From CAVQJU01 sp963729215 (GTDB lineage: Bacteria > Acidobacteriota > Vicinamibacteria > Vicinamibacterales > CAVVIG01), in NCBI GenBank assembly GCA_963729215.1, contig CAVSND010000030.1:186001-250000 (forward strand): a DNA stretch of 64,000 nt. Direction: 5' to 3'. The notes under the pieces are model-generated. The model was not told where the DNA came from. It saw only the letters and a program-made list of their open reading frames with translations, and made no database searches. Position numbers and translations under genes: made by a program. This document shows, one piece after another, positions 1-8,984 of this stretch; positions within the stretch are counted from its first letter, which is position 1, and the number at the start of each line of letters is the position of its first letter.

Positions 1-1
1 C

Positions 2-454
2 ACCAGCGCCAGGATGACGGGCGTCGTGGATTGGGTTCAGGGCAACACACTCGTCGCCAAGATGCAGCCGCACGGGGACTACCGTGTGTTCGACGTGCAA
101 CCGGGGCGCGAGTTCATGATCGACGGTCAGACGAAGCACATCGGCGATCTCAAGCCCGGAACGGTCCTGACCGCGACCGTGACGACGACCACACGGCCCG
201 TGACGGTTCGCACGACGAGCGTCCTCAACGGCACCGTGTGGTGGGTCCAGGGCAACTACGTCGTCCTGACCCTCGAAAGCGGCGAAAACCACGAGTACCA
301 CGTGCCCGCGTCGTTCAAGTTCGTGGTCGAGGGCAAGCCCGCGACCGTCTCCGAACTCAAGCGAGGCATGAAGGTATCGGCCACCAAGATCGTCGAAGAG
401 CCCCATACCGAGCTCGCGTCGAATACCGTCATCACCGGCAAGTCACCCAAGTAG
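2..454 (+). CDS. Two-repeat secreted-type protein, 5' end cut by window edge
   Basis: The reading frame is open to the left edge of the window, so the N-terminus and any signal peptide are missing; the first ATG inside is at 14. The protein has two copies of a module of about 65 residues. Each begins with a V(D/W)WVQGN core and ends with a 'GDLKPGT' or 'SELKRGM' turn, a beta-rich pattern like DUF5666-type OB-fold repeats. No catalytic residues are visible. It lies about 50 bp upstream of the Omp85-like gene, but a promoter between them suggests separate transcription. Function is unknown. Confidence 0.6.
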   Translation, partial: TSARMTGVVDWVQGNTLVAKMQPHGDYRVFDVQPGREFMIDGQTKHIGDLKPGTVLTATVTTTTRPVTVRTTSVLNGTVWWVQGNYVVLTLESGENHEYHVPASFKFVVEGKPATVSELKRGMKVSATKIVEEPHTELASNTVITGKSPK

Positions 455-463
455 GCAACGAGC

Positions 464-492
464 TTGCCTGCGCGCCCGGACTCGCGTACTGT
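464..492 (+). promoter_or_regulatory. Sigma70-like promoter before the Omp85-like gene
   Basis: TTGCCT at 464-469 and TACTGT at 487-492 are separated by exactly 17 bp, and the start codon follows at 505. The leader would be only a few bases long. Spacing is ideal; box matches are moderate. Confidence 0.4.
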
Positions 493-504
493 GGGCCACC
501 GCAG

Positions 505-1830
505 ATGCTGAATGACGCGGTCGGCACAACCCGCCTCCCCCGCGGCGTTTGGCGATTTCTACTTCTGCTGGTCATCGCCGCCGCGCCGGCGTGGGCGCAA
601 GACCAGCCTGCCCCGGCTCCGCAGACACGTCAGCAAGACCAGCCCGCCGGCCCCGTTCCACAAACACGCGAGGAGGTCATTGCCGGTGAGCGCGCCGACA
701 AGGTGGCCCAACTCTGGCCCGAACGCCAGAACGCGATGGTCGATATCGCGAACGGCCTGGCAGAGCGCGGGCTCAACGAAGGCCTCGAATCCGGCAAGGG
801 CTCGAACGGCGTCCAGGTGACGCTGGGCGGCATGCGGGAAGCACAGGGCATGAGCGTCGGCGTCGGCTACCGCCGGTCGGATCTGTTTCACGAGCAGCTG
901 GGAGTTCGCGGCACGGCGCGCGGAACCCCGAGCGGCGCCTACATGTTCGACGCCGACGTCGACTTCCAGGGCATCCGGACGGATCGCACCTACCTGCGCT
1001 GGTACACGCGGTTCGAACACTCGCCAAAGCTCGATTACTTCGGCCCGGGGAATGATTCGTCCAACGCGAATCGGACCAGTTACCTGTACGACGACTTCTC
1101 GAGCGACTTCAACGCGTCGTTCGAACTGGTGAAGCACTTCCACGTCGGCGGCACCGGCGGCTATTTCCACGCGCACACGGCCCGAAGCGACGAAGACGGC
1201 ATCATTCCCATCGACGAGGCCTTTCCGGCGGACAGCATTCCCGGATTCGCGGAAGATACGAAGTACACGCGGGTCGGGGTGTTTGCGTACTACGACTCGC
1301 GCGATTCGCACACCGGCCCGCGAAGGGGTGGATTGCTCGTCGCACGGTATCGTGAGTACTGGGACATCGACCTGAAGGAGTTCGCTTTCCGGCAGACCGA
1401 ATTCGAGGTGCAGAAGTACGTGCCGTACTTCAACCGGAGCCGCGTCCTCGCAGTGGGCGGATCCGTGGTGCTCTCCTTTCCCAAGGAGGCCAACGCGGTG
1501 CCGATGTACCTGCAGCCGATGCTCGGCGGCAGCGATTCGCTGCGCGGCTTCGTGCCGTACCGGTTCAGGGACTACCATTCGCTGAATCTGATTGCCGAGC
1601 ACCGCTGGCATGCCTTCAGCATGCTGGACATGGCCCTGTTCGTCGATGCGGCCAAGGTCGTCCCGCTCAAGCGCGATGTCGCCGACTTCAACGGCCTCCA
1701 CTACAGCGGCGGCATCGGCTTTCGCGTGCGCATGCGTTCGGCCATCGTCAGCCGGATCGACTTCGCGGCTTCGTCGGAAGGTGTCCGGATGAGCTGGACC
1801 TTCAGCGACATTCTCGATCCGAAGTTCTGA
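505..1830 (+). CDS. Outer-membrane beta-barrel protein, Omp85/surface antigen D15 family
   Basis: The 441-residue product has an N-terminal hydrophobic signal ending in AWA-Q near residue 31, a short proline/glutamine-rich linker, and then alternating amphipathic strands typical of a 16-strand Omp85-type barrel. Supporting features are the RGFVPYRFRDYH segment (an RGF-like L6 loop signature), 'YYDSRDSHTGPRRGG' and a C-terminal aromatic residue. POTRA repeats are essentially absent, unlike BamA, so this is a single-barrel D15 protein rather than the main assembly factor. The ATG at 505 was chosen because the signal peptide follows directly. A secreted 955-residue protein starts 4 bp after its stop, so the two probably form an operon and may act together at the cell surface. 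Confidence 0.8.
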   Translation: MLNDAVGTTRLPRGVWRFLLLLVIAAAPAWAQDQPAPAPQTRQQDQPAGPVPQTREEVIAGERADKVAQLWPERQNAMVDIANGLAERGLNEGLESGKGSNGVQVTLGGMREAQGMSVGVGYRRSDLFHEQLGVRGTARGTPSGAYMFDADVDFQGIRTDRTYLRWYTRFEHSPKLDYFGPGNDSSNANRTSYLYDDFSSDFNASFELVKHFHVGGTGGYFHAHTARSDEDGIIPIDEAFPADSIPGFAEDTKYTRVGVFAYYDSRDSHTGPRRGGLLVARYREYWDIDLKEFAFRQTEFEVQKYVPYFNRSRVLAVGGSVVLSFPKEANAVPMYLQPMLGGSDSLRGFVPYRFRDYHSLNLIAEHRWHAFSMLDMALFVDAAKVVPLKRDVADFNGLHYSGGIGFRVRMRSAIVSRIDFAASSEGVRMSWTFSDILDPKF

Positions 1831-1834
1831 CGCC

Positions 1835-4702
1835 ATGTCACGCACCCCGATAACCTGCATCGCCCTCGTGCTCTTCGCCGGAACAATGCTGGCGGCGCAG
1901 GCGTCGCGGTTTTATCCGGATGACCCGCTGACCGCCGAACCCCGGCCCCTGGCGGTCGCCGAGCCGCAGAGGCGCGCGTTGAGCGCCATGCTCGAAACGG
2001 TGAACAGCAACCTCAGGAAGAGAGGACAGCGTCATCCGGCCAACGGCGTCCTGGAGTCGCAGGGCGTGAACACGCTCGGCGAAGTGATGGACGGCGATTG
2101 GTACGTCAACCGCCACGCAACGCGCCGCATGACGCTGGCCGAGTTGCAGCGAGGTCCCGGCCACGACCGGCCGCCGGACATGACCGCGAACTGGCACGTG
2201 CTCGTCGTCAAGCCGTTCGGGGTCAACCCGGGGTTGCTGGTGACCGACGCCAGGCGGGACCTCTACATCCTTCGCTTCGATCCGATCGGCTCGGAGGGCC
2301 TGGCCACGGGCGCGCAGATGGTCGCGTCGCAATTCTTCTACGCTCTTGGCTATCACGTCGCCGAGAACTACATCGTTCGATTCGACCGGCCCCGGCTGAT
2401 GATCGACGAGACGGGCCAGACGGTGTCGAGCGCGGGGCACGCGCGGACGGCCGTCGCCGAAGACATCGACCAGTTTCTCAAGGCGGTGCCCGAGGGCCCC
2501 GGCCGCACGTATCGGGCCGTGGCGACGCGCATCCCGGAGGGCCGAGGGGGGCTGCTCGGCCCGTATCAGATGTGGGGAAGACGCAGCGACGACCCCAACG
2601 ACACGGTGCCGCACGAGCACCGTCGCGATCTCCGCGGCATGTTCGTGTTCGCGGCGTGGCTGAACTTCAGCAGCGTGCGCGCGGTCACCACGCAGGACAT
2701 CGTCGGGACGGTCGACGGCGTTTCAAGGATCCGCCATTACGTGGTGGACCTCACCAAGTCGCTTGGCAGCAGCATGTACGACGGCTCGAAGCTGGCGTGG
2801 GAGGGCAACGAGACGCTGGTGACGTCGCGGGGGGCGGTCGGCAAGAGCATCGTGACGCTTGGCCTGGCGCCGCCCGCATGGGTGCGCGAGAAGGGCTCCG
2901 ACCTGCCCGAGGTCGGCCTGTTCGGCAGCAGCAAGTTCGACCCGGAGGCCTGGACGCCGGCGGATCCCCTGCCACCGTTCGACAACCGCCTGCCGGACGA
3001 TACGTTCTGGGCCGCCCGCCAGGTCATGGCGTTCACCGACGAGGAAATCCGCGCGATCGTGCAGACGGGGCTCTACAGCAAGCCGGCCGAGGACTGGATC
3101 ACGGCGACGCTCATCGAGCGCCGCAACCGGATCGGACGAACGTACTTCGCACGCCTGCTTCCTCTCGACCGCTTCCGCCTCGAGGGAAACACGCTGGCCT
3201 TCGACGATTTGGGCGTGACGAGCGGCTTTGCCCAGCCACGTACCTACACGATCACCTGGCACAAGTTCGACAACTCGAAGGACGCAGTCCTGGAGACGAT
3301 CGGGACGGGCACTGAAATGCCGGCCGAAGCACGAGCCCTCCCTGCCGGCTCCTACGTGGCGACGCGCATTCACGCCGGCGTGCAGGCCATGAACGTCACG
3401 GTGTTTCTGCGCAGGCAGGCCGACGGTTTTCACGTCGTCGGGATCGACCGGTCGTGGCCCGGCAGGAACGTGGTGACGCTGCCGCCACCGGTGCACGCCG
3501 ATCGTCGCGCTTATGCCGACCTGGCGCCTCGGCAGCAGGAGTTGTTCCAGACATACGTGGACAACTACAACGCCACGCGCGGCAGCCAGTACACGGCCGA
3601 GGAGCGATTCGAGCGCCTGACCGTCTCGGAACAGACCACGTTCTACGGCATCACGCACGCGCTGCTGCACACGTCGTTGACCGACTCCAGCGGCGCGCCG
3701 CTCGGTCTGGCCATCGATCGGATCGAAGGCGTCAACCGAATCGCAGGCCAATACGAGGGTTCGGGCGGGGATCAACAGTTCCGAATCTACGTCACCTTGA
3801 AGCCCGGCACCCGCGAGCTGCTCGACAAGAGTCGCGAGTTCTTCGTGGACAAAGAGAACACCGTTTACCACATCGGGTTCCCGCACTCCTACCGCCAGAT
3901 TGGCAAGGAGCCAAACATGCAGATGTCCCTGTCCGCGGACGGCATGCGGGCGGATATCGACGTGGACTACCGATCGAGCAAGACCCCCGCGTCACTTTTC
4001 AACGGACACCTCACCGCGGCCAACTCCGACGTGCGGGCCGGGGATAACCCGAAGCTCCACAACGCGCGCTGGTCGGGACTCATCCTGTGGTGGCAGGACA
4101 CGCTGGGCAAGCTGCAGGTTAACCTTCCCAAGCCGGTGGACCTCGCCAACACCGACCGCGCCATGGGACCGGCGACTCCCCTTCCTCCGGACCGGCCGTC
4201 GGGCGCCTCGCCCGAGAAGCTCGAGGACGCTGCTCAGGAATTTCTCACCGACTGGCTGGTCCGGCGCCAGTACAATCAGGCGCTCGAGTTCCTCTCGACG
4301 CAGGCCTATGCCTGCCTGAACCTGAGCGACGATGCGAGGAGCCAGGCCCTTGACGCGGCCGGTGCGCGCCGCGAGGCTCGCAAGCTGATGGAATACGCCG
4401 ACGCGCGCCTTGGCCCTCGCCCGGATCTGACAAGCGCCATCGTCGCATTCAAGCCGCGTAATCCCGACCGCCCCGTCACGGACCACCCGTTCAAGAAGGA
4501 ATTCCTCCTCGGGCCTGTCCCGGCGGAAGAGGCGAGACAGTATCTGTGCAACCAGTCCGCCGTGCCTTCTGCCGGCACGCGCCCCGACTACTACGCCGCC
4601 GTCTTCACGTTTCGAATCGATGGTGGCGGTACGCTCGGGTTGCTTTGGACCCGCGAAGGCGGCCGCTGGAAGATCGTGTCGTATCAGCCGCTCGTGCCGT
4701 AG
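1835..4702 (+). CDS. Large secreted protein of unknown function, partner of Omp85-like barrel
   Basis: This intact 955-residue protein has a signal peptide (cleavage near residues 20-22, MLAAQA). No domain is recognised with confidence. Residues 70-330 contain conserved-looking blocks such as DGDWYVNRHATRRM, FRPR-type basic clusters and HYVVDLTKSLGSS. Residues 550-780 form a second region rich in charged and aromatic residues. A C-terminal module (about 790-955) ends in 'GLLWTREGGRWKIVSYQPL', the closing strand pattern of SnoaL/NTF2-like DUF4440 domains. It is cotranscribed with the upstream barrel protein (4-bp spacing). A role in surface processing or export coupled to that barrel is inference only. 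Confidence 0.7.
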   Translation: MSRTPITCIALVLFAGTMLAAQASRFYPDDPLTAEPRPLAVAEPQRRALSAMLETVNSNLRKRGQRHPANGVLESQGVNTLGEVMDGDWYVNRHATRRMTLAELQRGPGHDRPPDMTANWHVLVVKPFGVNPGLLVTDARRDLYILRFDPIGSEGLATGAQMVASQFFYALGYHVAENYIVRFDRPRLMIDETGQTVSSAGHARTAVAEDIDQFLKAVPEGPGRTYRAVATRIPEGRGGLLGPYQMWGRRSDDPNDTVPHEHRRDLRGMFVFAAWLNFSSVRAVTTQDIVGTVDGVSRIRHYVVDLTKSLGSSMYDGSKLAWEGNETLVTSRGAVGKSIVTLGLAPPAWVREKGSDLPEVGLFGSSKFDPEAWTPADPLPPFDNRLPDDTFWAARQVMAFTDEEIRAIVQTGLYSKPAEDWITATLIERRNRIGRTYFARLLPLDRFRLEGNTLAFDDLGVTSGFAQPRTYTITWHKFDNSKDAVLETIGTGTEMPAEARALPAGSYVATRIHAGVQAMNVTVFLRRQADGFHVVGIDRSWPGRNVVTLPPPVHADRRAYADLAPRQQELFQTYVDNYNATRGSQYTAEERFERLTVSEQTTFYGITHALLHTSLTDSSGAPLGLAIDRIEGVNRIAGQYEGSGGDQQFRIYVTLKPGTRELLDKSREFFVDKENTVYHIGFPHSYRQIGKEPNMQMSLSADGMRADIDVDYRSSKTPASLFNGHLTAANSDVRAGDNPKLHNARWSGLILWWQDTLGKLQVNLPKPVDLANTDRAMGPATPLPPDRPSGASPEKLEDAAQEFLTDWLVRRQYNQALEFLSTQAYACLNLSDDARSQALDAAGARREARKLMEYADARLGPRPDLTSAIVAFKPRNPDRPVTDHPFKKEFLLGPVPAEEARQYLCNQSAVPSAGTRPDYYAAVFTFRIDGGGTLGLLWTREGGRWKIVSYQPLVP

Positions 4703-4808
4703 ACGAAAAACGTAGAATTCCGACGTATTTCTTCGTTCTACATCTGCGTTTCTACCTTCGGGGCGGGTCTTTCAGGCACCCTGCCAGGTCAACCAGGCAA
4801 CCGTCTTG

Positions 4809-6752
4809 CTACTTGAGCCCGACGAAGTCTGGGGGCGGCCGCCGGTGCCGGGTGGCGGCCTCGTACGCGGCGGCAATACGGACGAGCAGCGCTTCCTGAA
4901 ACGGCCGCGCGATGAAATCGACGCCGACCGGCAATTGCGCCGGGATCGGACCGACGAACTTCGTGCCGGAACCGTCGCGTTCGCGATCCCAGACCTCGGT
5001 GGTGAAACCGGCCGGCACCGTGATCGCCGGGAAACCCTGCTGGCCGATGACCGACCAGCCGATCGGCGGCCGGCCGTTGACCGCCGGCTCGCGCGGCGAC
5101 GTGAGCTTGCGCGGCGGCACGGTTGACGTCGGCGAGACCAGCGCGTCGAGCCGCTGCTCCTCCATGCACTGCAGCAGCACGGTCTGCAGCGCAAAGCGGG
5201 TCTGCAGACGTGTCGAGGTGTCGAGGTCCAGGGCGCGCTCCGCCGCCTCGCGCGCCTGCCTGCGATCCGGGAAGTTCGGGTCGTTGTAGAAACGGGCCTT
5301 CGCGATGAGATCCGCGTTGCTCCGGATGTTCGCGTCGCCGCGCTCGAGCAGGTAACGGTTGATCGTGTATTTGCCTTCGCCCTGGGTGCCGAACGTATTC
5401 AGGCTTCGCAGCGAGAACCCCGCCGGGACGTGCGCCGGATTGAGTTTCATGTCGAGCAGCGTACCGATCTGATCGCCGGCCGGGCGGCCGCTTGCGTCGA
5501 CCGGAAACAACTGCCGGAACTGGGCCGCGAACGACGAATTCAACAGCTCGGGCCCGTACTTCGCGAGACAGCCCTGGAACAGCGCGCCTTCCGGTCCGGG
5601 ATCCACAACCGTGGCGCCGAGCGTACGGAGTTGATCGACTGCCCGTTCGGCGAGCGCGATGCTTTGTTCGTCCGCCTTCGAAAACAGCGCCTTGTTCATG
5701 TACTCGCGGATGACGCCGATGCGGAGGCCGTCGAGGCGGGGCCTCCCCGCCGCCGCCGCATACCCGCCGACAGGTTTCCGGCCGACGCTGAAGACCGTCA
5801 GCTCGTCCTTCGGGTCGTAGCCGGCGATCACATCCAGGATTTTCGCCGCGTCCCGGACCGTGCGGCAGATCGGACCGGTTCGCATGTTGAGCCCCGACCC
5901 CATCATGCCGTCGTGGCTGACCAGCTCCACGGTCGGCGCGATGCCGACGAGGCTGTTCACCGAGGCCGGCCAGCGAATCGACACGACGGTCTCTTCGCCG
6001 ATCGCGCAGGTCACCAGGTTCGCGGCGACCGAGGACGCCGAGCCCGCGCTCGACATCCCCGGCTCCCGTTCGGTGTCGTAGGGATTGCAGAAGGTGCCGC
6101 CGAACGAGCTCCGGGCGCCGTCCACGGCGTACTCGGCGAGGTTGGCCTTGGCCAGGATGATCGCCCCGGCCTCACGCAGCCGCTTCACGAACGTCGCATC
6201 GTCGGGCGGGCGATCGTTCGCGTAGTCCACGTCGCCGCCCGATGTCGTGCGCATGTCGACCGTGTCGTACTGATCCTTGATGGCGAGCACGACGCCGTGC
6301 AGCGGGCCGGCGAGCCGGCCGGTGCGGGCGAACTGTGCGTCCTGCGCGGCCGCGACCTCGAGCGCATCAGGCATACCAGCCGCGGCGTCCGCCGGGTCGG
6401 TCAGGCTGCGCGCCTTGCGCGCGTCGAAGCCCCATTTTGTGCGCGCCGCTGGACGAAGGTTGAGGGTCGAGAGCGCGTTGATCTGGCGCGCGTGCGCGAT
6501 CGTGGTGATTGGACCGAGAATCCCCTGCGGCTCGTTGACGCAGGTGCCGTTGTAGGCCTTGATCCGCCGGAGGTACAACTCGACAAGGCCGACGGTGGTC
6601 ACCCGTTTCTCCCGCAGCGCGCGCTGGATGTCGGAGATGGTGGCCTCTTCGACGGTGAATGTCGCGCGGCCCGTCTGCGCGAACGCCTTCCCTCCGGCCG
6701 CCGCCATCGCGAGCAACAGCCACACACACGTCAGCCTGGTCCGTCGAGTCAT
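4809..6752 (-). CDS. Secreted amidase, amidase-signature family
   Basis: The 647-residue product has a clear signal peptide (cleaved near AFA-Q, residue 25) and an amidase-signature hydrolase fold. The Ser-cisSer-Lys triad can be placed at Lys159 (VVLAIKDQ), Ser234 (GMSSAGSAS) and Ser258 (ETVVSIRWPA); the 24-residue distance between the serines equals that in characterised members such as FAAH. The usual GG immediately before the nucleophile is VV here, which alters the oxyanion-hole turn. The family hydrolyses amide bonds; the substrate is unknown and the protein should act outside the cytoplasm. It is convergent with the gene to its left and sits 25 bp downstream of a conserved unknown gene on the same strand. 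Confidence 0.85.
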   Translation of the reverse strand: MTRRTRLTCVWLLLAMAAAGGKAFAQTGRATFTVEEATISDIQRALREKRVTTVGLVELYLRRIKAYNGTCVNEPQGILGPITTIAHARQINALSTLNLRPAARTKWGFDARKARSLTDPADAAAGMPDALEVAAAQDAQFARTGRLAGPLHGVVLAIKDQYDTVDMRTTSGGDVDYANDRPPDDATFVKRLREAGAIILAKANLAEYAVDGARSSFGGTFCNPYDTEREPGMSSAGSASSVAANLVTCAIGEETVVSIRWPASVNSLVGIAPTVELVSHDGMMGSGLNMRTGPICRTVRDAAKILDVIAGYDPKDELTVFSVGRKPVGGYAAAAGRPRLDGLRIGVIREYMNKALFSKADEQSIALAERAVDQLRTLGATVVDPGPEGALFQGCLAKYGPELLNSSFAAQFRQLFPVDASGRPAGDQIGTLLDMKLNPAHVPAGFSLRSLNTFGTQGEGKYTINRYLLERGDANIRSNADLIAKARFYNDPNFPDRRQAREAAERALDLDTSTRLQTRFALQTVLLQCMEEQRLDALVSPTSTVPPRKLTSPREPAVNGRPPIGWSVIGQQGFPAITVPAGFTTEVWDRERDGSGTKFVGPIPAQLPVGVDFIARPFQEALLVRIAAAYEAATRHRRPPPDFVGLK

Positions 6753-6777
6753 CAGACAATCCCTCCACGCCGTCGCA

Positions 6778-8097
6778 TCAGCCCGTCAGCGCCACGAGCC
6801 GGCCCGAACCGCGCAGGTAGTCGAGCAGAAACGCGGTCGGCGGCGCGGGCATGAGTGTCTCCAGTGTCACGAGGCCGCGACCCTGGTGCCAGTGTTCAGC
6901 CGTGCCGGGCAGGTCTTCGAGCGCGGAGCGGAAAGCCTCGTACGACATCGGCGCGACATACGCTTTGACGCCGACGGACAGCAACCTTCCGATGCCTTCC
7001 AGCAGGTTTCCAGGCAGATCCCGATAAAACGATTCATCCAGCGTCTTGACGATGGTTGCGACCGTGAGGATGAACCGCAAAGGTTCGACGGAGTGCCGCC
7101 GAAAGTAGCGGCTCAGCAAGTACGTCTCGGGGAAATCAGTGACGACTACGGTTCCCCGCGGCGCCAGTTGCTCGATGCAGGCCAGCATCTCGGGAATGCC
7201 GGGATATTCGGGGCGGGTTGCATGACGTACCGTCAGCTCGAGCACGGCCGCCGGCGGCTTCGGCGAGTCGATCGTTTCGGCGCGCAGCCGGTCCTGCGCG
7301 GCTTCAAACAGCGCGGGCTCGAAATATTCGGGAGCGCTGAAGCTCCCCCGCATCACCAGGAGAGGACGTTTGCGGAGCAGGTTCGAGGGTTCCACGACCG
7401 CGGGTTGCCGGTCGAAGACGATGGCATGGGCCATCTTGCGGCGCAGCAGCTCGAGGCACCAGACGCGACCGTCCTGTGACGCGAACGACGGGCCGCTCAG
7501 TTCGACGACGTCGATTTCGATGCGCTCGACCGAGAGGCCGTCGAACAGGCCAGCCAGGAACGTTGGTGCGTCAGCGCACTGATGAAACGCGGCGTACACC
7601 AGGTTGACGCCGAGGATGCCGACGGCCCGTTGCTGCATCTGCACGGTCGAATCGCAAAGATTGATGTGGAGGAGCAGCTGGCTGGGTTCGGCACCGGGCT
7701 GCGCCTGGAACCGCATGCCGATCCAGCCATGCTGATCGTTGGTGCCGTGATAATTGCGGGCCGCGACCGTATCCGCGAGGACGAAGAAGCGCGTCGTCTC
7801 CCCGCGAACCGGCCGCAGCCGGTCCCGAACCAGCGAGTACTCGTGGTCGAGCATCGCAAGGAGCCGCTCTTTCGAGACGTACCGGGTGCCGGCGCCGTAG
7901 ATTTCGTCGCTGACCGTCTTGTCGTAGGCCGAGATCGTCTTGGCGACCGTGCCCGAGGCCGCGCCGACGCTGAGGAACCAGCGCGCGATTTCCTGGCCCG
8001 CGCCGATCTCCGCAAAGGTGCCGAAGACGGAAGGATCCAGGTTCAGCGACAGCGCCTTGCCGTGCGCGTCGCGAGGGGTCGATCGGGAAAGCGTCAT
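6778..8097 (-). CDS. Conserved protein of unknown function with FGTFAEIGAGQE motif
   Basis: The product has about 439 residues from the ATG at 8097; an in-frame ATG nine codons upstream is possible. The N-terminal block 'VFGTFAEIGAGQEIARWF' followed by 'TVAKTISAYDKTVSDEIYG' and 'RYVSKERLLAMLDHEYSLV' defines a family also seen in Bacteroidetes and Planctomycetes, sometimes labelled nicotinate-nucleotide adenylyltransferase. I see no HxGH nucleotidyltransferase motif, so that name should not be trusted. There is no signal peptide or membrane segment, suggesting a cytoplasmic protein. It precedes the amidase by 25 bp on the same strand. Confidence 0.8.
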   Translation of the reverse strand: MTLSRSTPRDAHGKALSLNLDPSVFGTFAEIGAGQEIARWFLSVGAASGTVAKTISAYDKTVSDEIYGAGTRYVSKERLLAMLDHEYSLVRDRLRPVRGETTRFFVLADTVAARNYHGTNDQHGWIGMRFQAQPGAEPSQLLLHINLCDSTVQMQQRAVGILGVNLVYAAFHQCADAPTFLAGLFDGLSVERIEIDVVELSGPSFASQDGRVWCLELLRRKMAHAIVFDRQPAVVEPSNLLRKRPLLVMRGSFSAPEYFEPALFEAAQDRLRAETIDSPKPPAAVLELTVRHATRPEYPGIPEMLACIEQLAPRGTVVVTDFPETYLLSRYFRRHSVEPLRFILTVATIVKTLDESFYRDLPGNLLEGIGRLLSVGVKAYVAPMSYEAFRSALEDLPGTAEHWHQGRGLVTLETLMPAPPTAFLLDYLRGSGRLVALTG

Positions 8098-8271
8098 CGT
8101 TTCAGGCGAACGCAGGTATAACACGCCGGCGCGGAACTGTGCAGAAAGGCTGAGCCGTCGTCCTGTCGCAGCCGGAGGACAGCCCGGGGGTCGCCTGCAA
8201 AAACAGGCCGGAATTCGCGTAAAATGGTTGGCATTCCCCTCGCACTAAAGGGCCAGCGGATGGAGGCCGTC

Positions 8272-8670
8272 ATGAAACGTATGCTGCTCCGAGTCGCCGG
8301 TCTGATGGTCGTGTTCGGCGCGTTGAGTGTCGCCACGGCGCAGGCCCAATCGCATTTCTCAGTCCACGTCGGCGTCGGCGTGCCGGTCGGCCCGGTTGTC
8401 GTGGCTCCGCGCGTGGCAGTCGGCGCCGCCTATCCCTATCCCGGCCTATCCCTATCCGGCGTATCCGGCGTACTACGGGCCCGCGCCGTATCCCGGTTAT
8501 GCGTGGCAGCCTGGCTATTACGTCGGCTACCAGTGGTACCCGGGCGCGTGGGTTCCGCATGGGCATGGTTATGGCTACGGTTATGGTTACGCCGCGCCGC
8601 ATTACCACGGCGGCTACGGCACTACGGGTACGGACACAGCCACGGCCACGGCTCCCACGGGCACCACTGA
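8272..8670 (+). CDS. Small secreted Tyr/His/Gly-rich protein, two compensating frameshifts
   Basis: A GGAGG at 8262-8266 lies 5 bp before the ATG at 8272. A signal peptide follows (MKRMLLRVAGLMVV..., cleaved near AQA-Q). Around 8440-8450 the frame shifts so that the low-complexity stretch PAYPYPAYPAYYGPAPYPGY continues into HGHGYGYGYGY. Around 8615 it shifts back, giving the tail HYGYGHSHGHGSHGHH and the stop at 8668-8670. The composition is continuous only across the two shifts, so the true product is about 132 residues. The His-rich tail could bind metal, but this is inference. The shifts are likely sequencing or replication errors in a low-complexity tract. Confidence 0.65.
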   Translation: MKRMLLRVAGLMVVFGALSVATAQAQSHFSVHVGVGVPVGPVVVAPRVAVGAAYPYPGLSLSGVSGVLRARAVSRLCVAAWLLRRLPVVPGRVGSAWAWLWLRLWLRRAALPRRLRHYGYGHSHGHGSHGHH

Positions 8671-8712
8671 ACGCACCGCGCCAAGCCTGAGCGCCGCGAG
8701 AACGAAAAGGTA

Positions 8713-8979
8713 ATGGTTCGAACAGTTCTTGCGGCGGCACTCCTCGCCGGCGCGCCGGCGCTGGCGCGCGCGCAATCCGCATCGGCGCCGCTCATCGTCA
8801 CGGCGACCGTCGTCTCCACCTGCAGAGTGGACGTTCCGCGATCGGCGGAGGCCTCGACCTTCGCGACCATGCCGATGGCGGTGACCTGCGCGAAAGGCGG
8901 CGTCACGCCGCGCGTGCAGCGTCCGATCGCGCCGCGCCGCAGCGAAGTCCGCGACGCGGTCCTGATGATCGATTTCTAA
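8713..8979 (+). CDS. Small secreted protein resembling a truncated spore-coat-U pilin domain
   Basis: The 88-residue product has a signal peptide ending near ARA-Q (residue 21). The mature part starts 'ASAPLIVTATVVSTCRVDV', resembling the first strand of spore coat U (SCPU) domains, with a second cysteine in 'VTCAKGG' and a final strand 'AVLMIDF'. The domain is about half the usual length, so it may be a degraded pilin or a minimal variant. It converges with the Csu-type operon, ending 6 bp before the end of the tip-subunit gene. Confidence 0.5.
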   Translation: MVRTVLAAALLAGAPALARAQSASAPLIVTATVVSTCRVDVPRSAEASTFATMPMAVTCAKGGVTPRVQRPIAPRRSEVRDAVLMIDF

Positions 8980-8984
8980 GCGAA

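Noticed and set aside
559..1860. Long open frame on the minus strand opposite the Omp85-like gene
   Set aside because: It is a codon-bias shadow: no signal, motif or ribosome site, while the plus-strand gene has a signal peptide and barrel motifs.
6778..8097. Nicotinate-nucleotide adenylyltransferase annotation
   Set aside because: No HxGH or ISSTxxR motif is present; the name appears to be a propagated label for this family.
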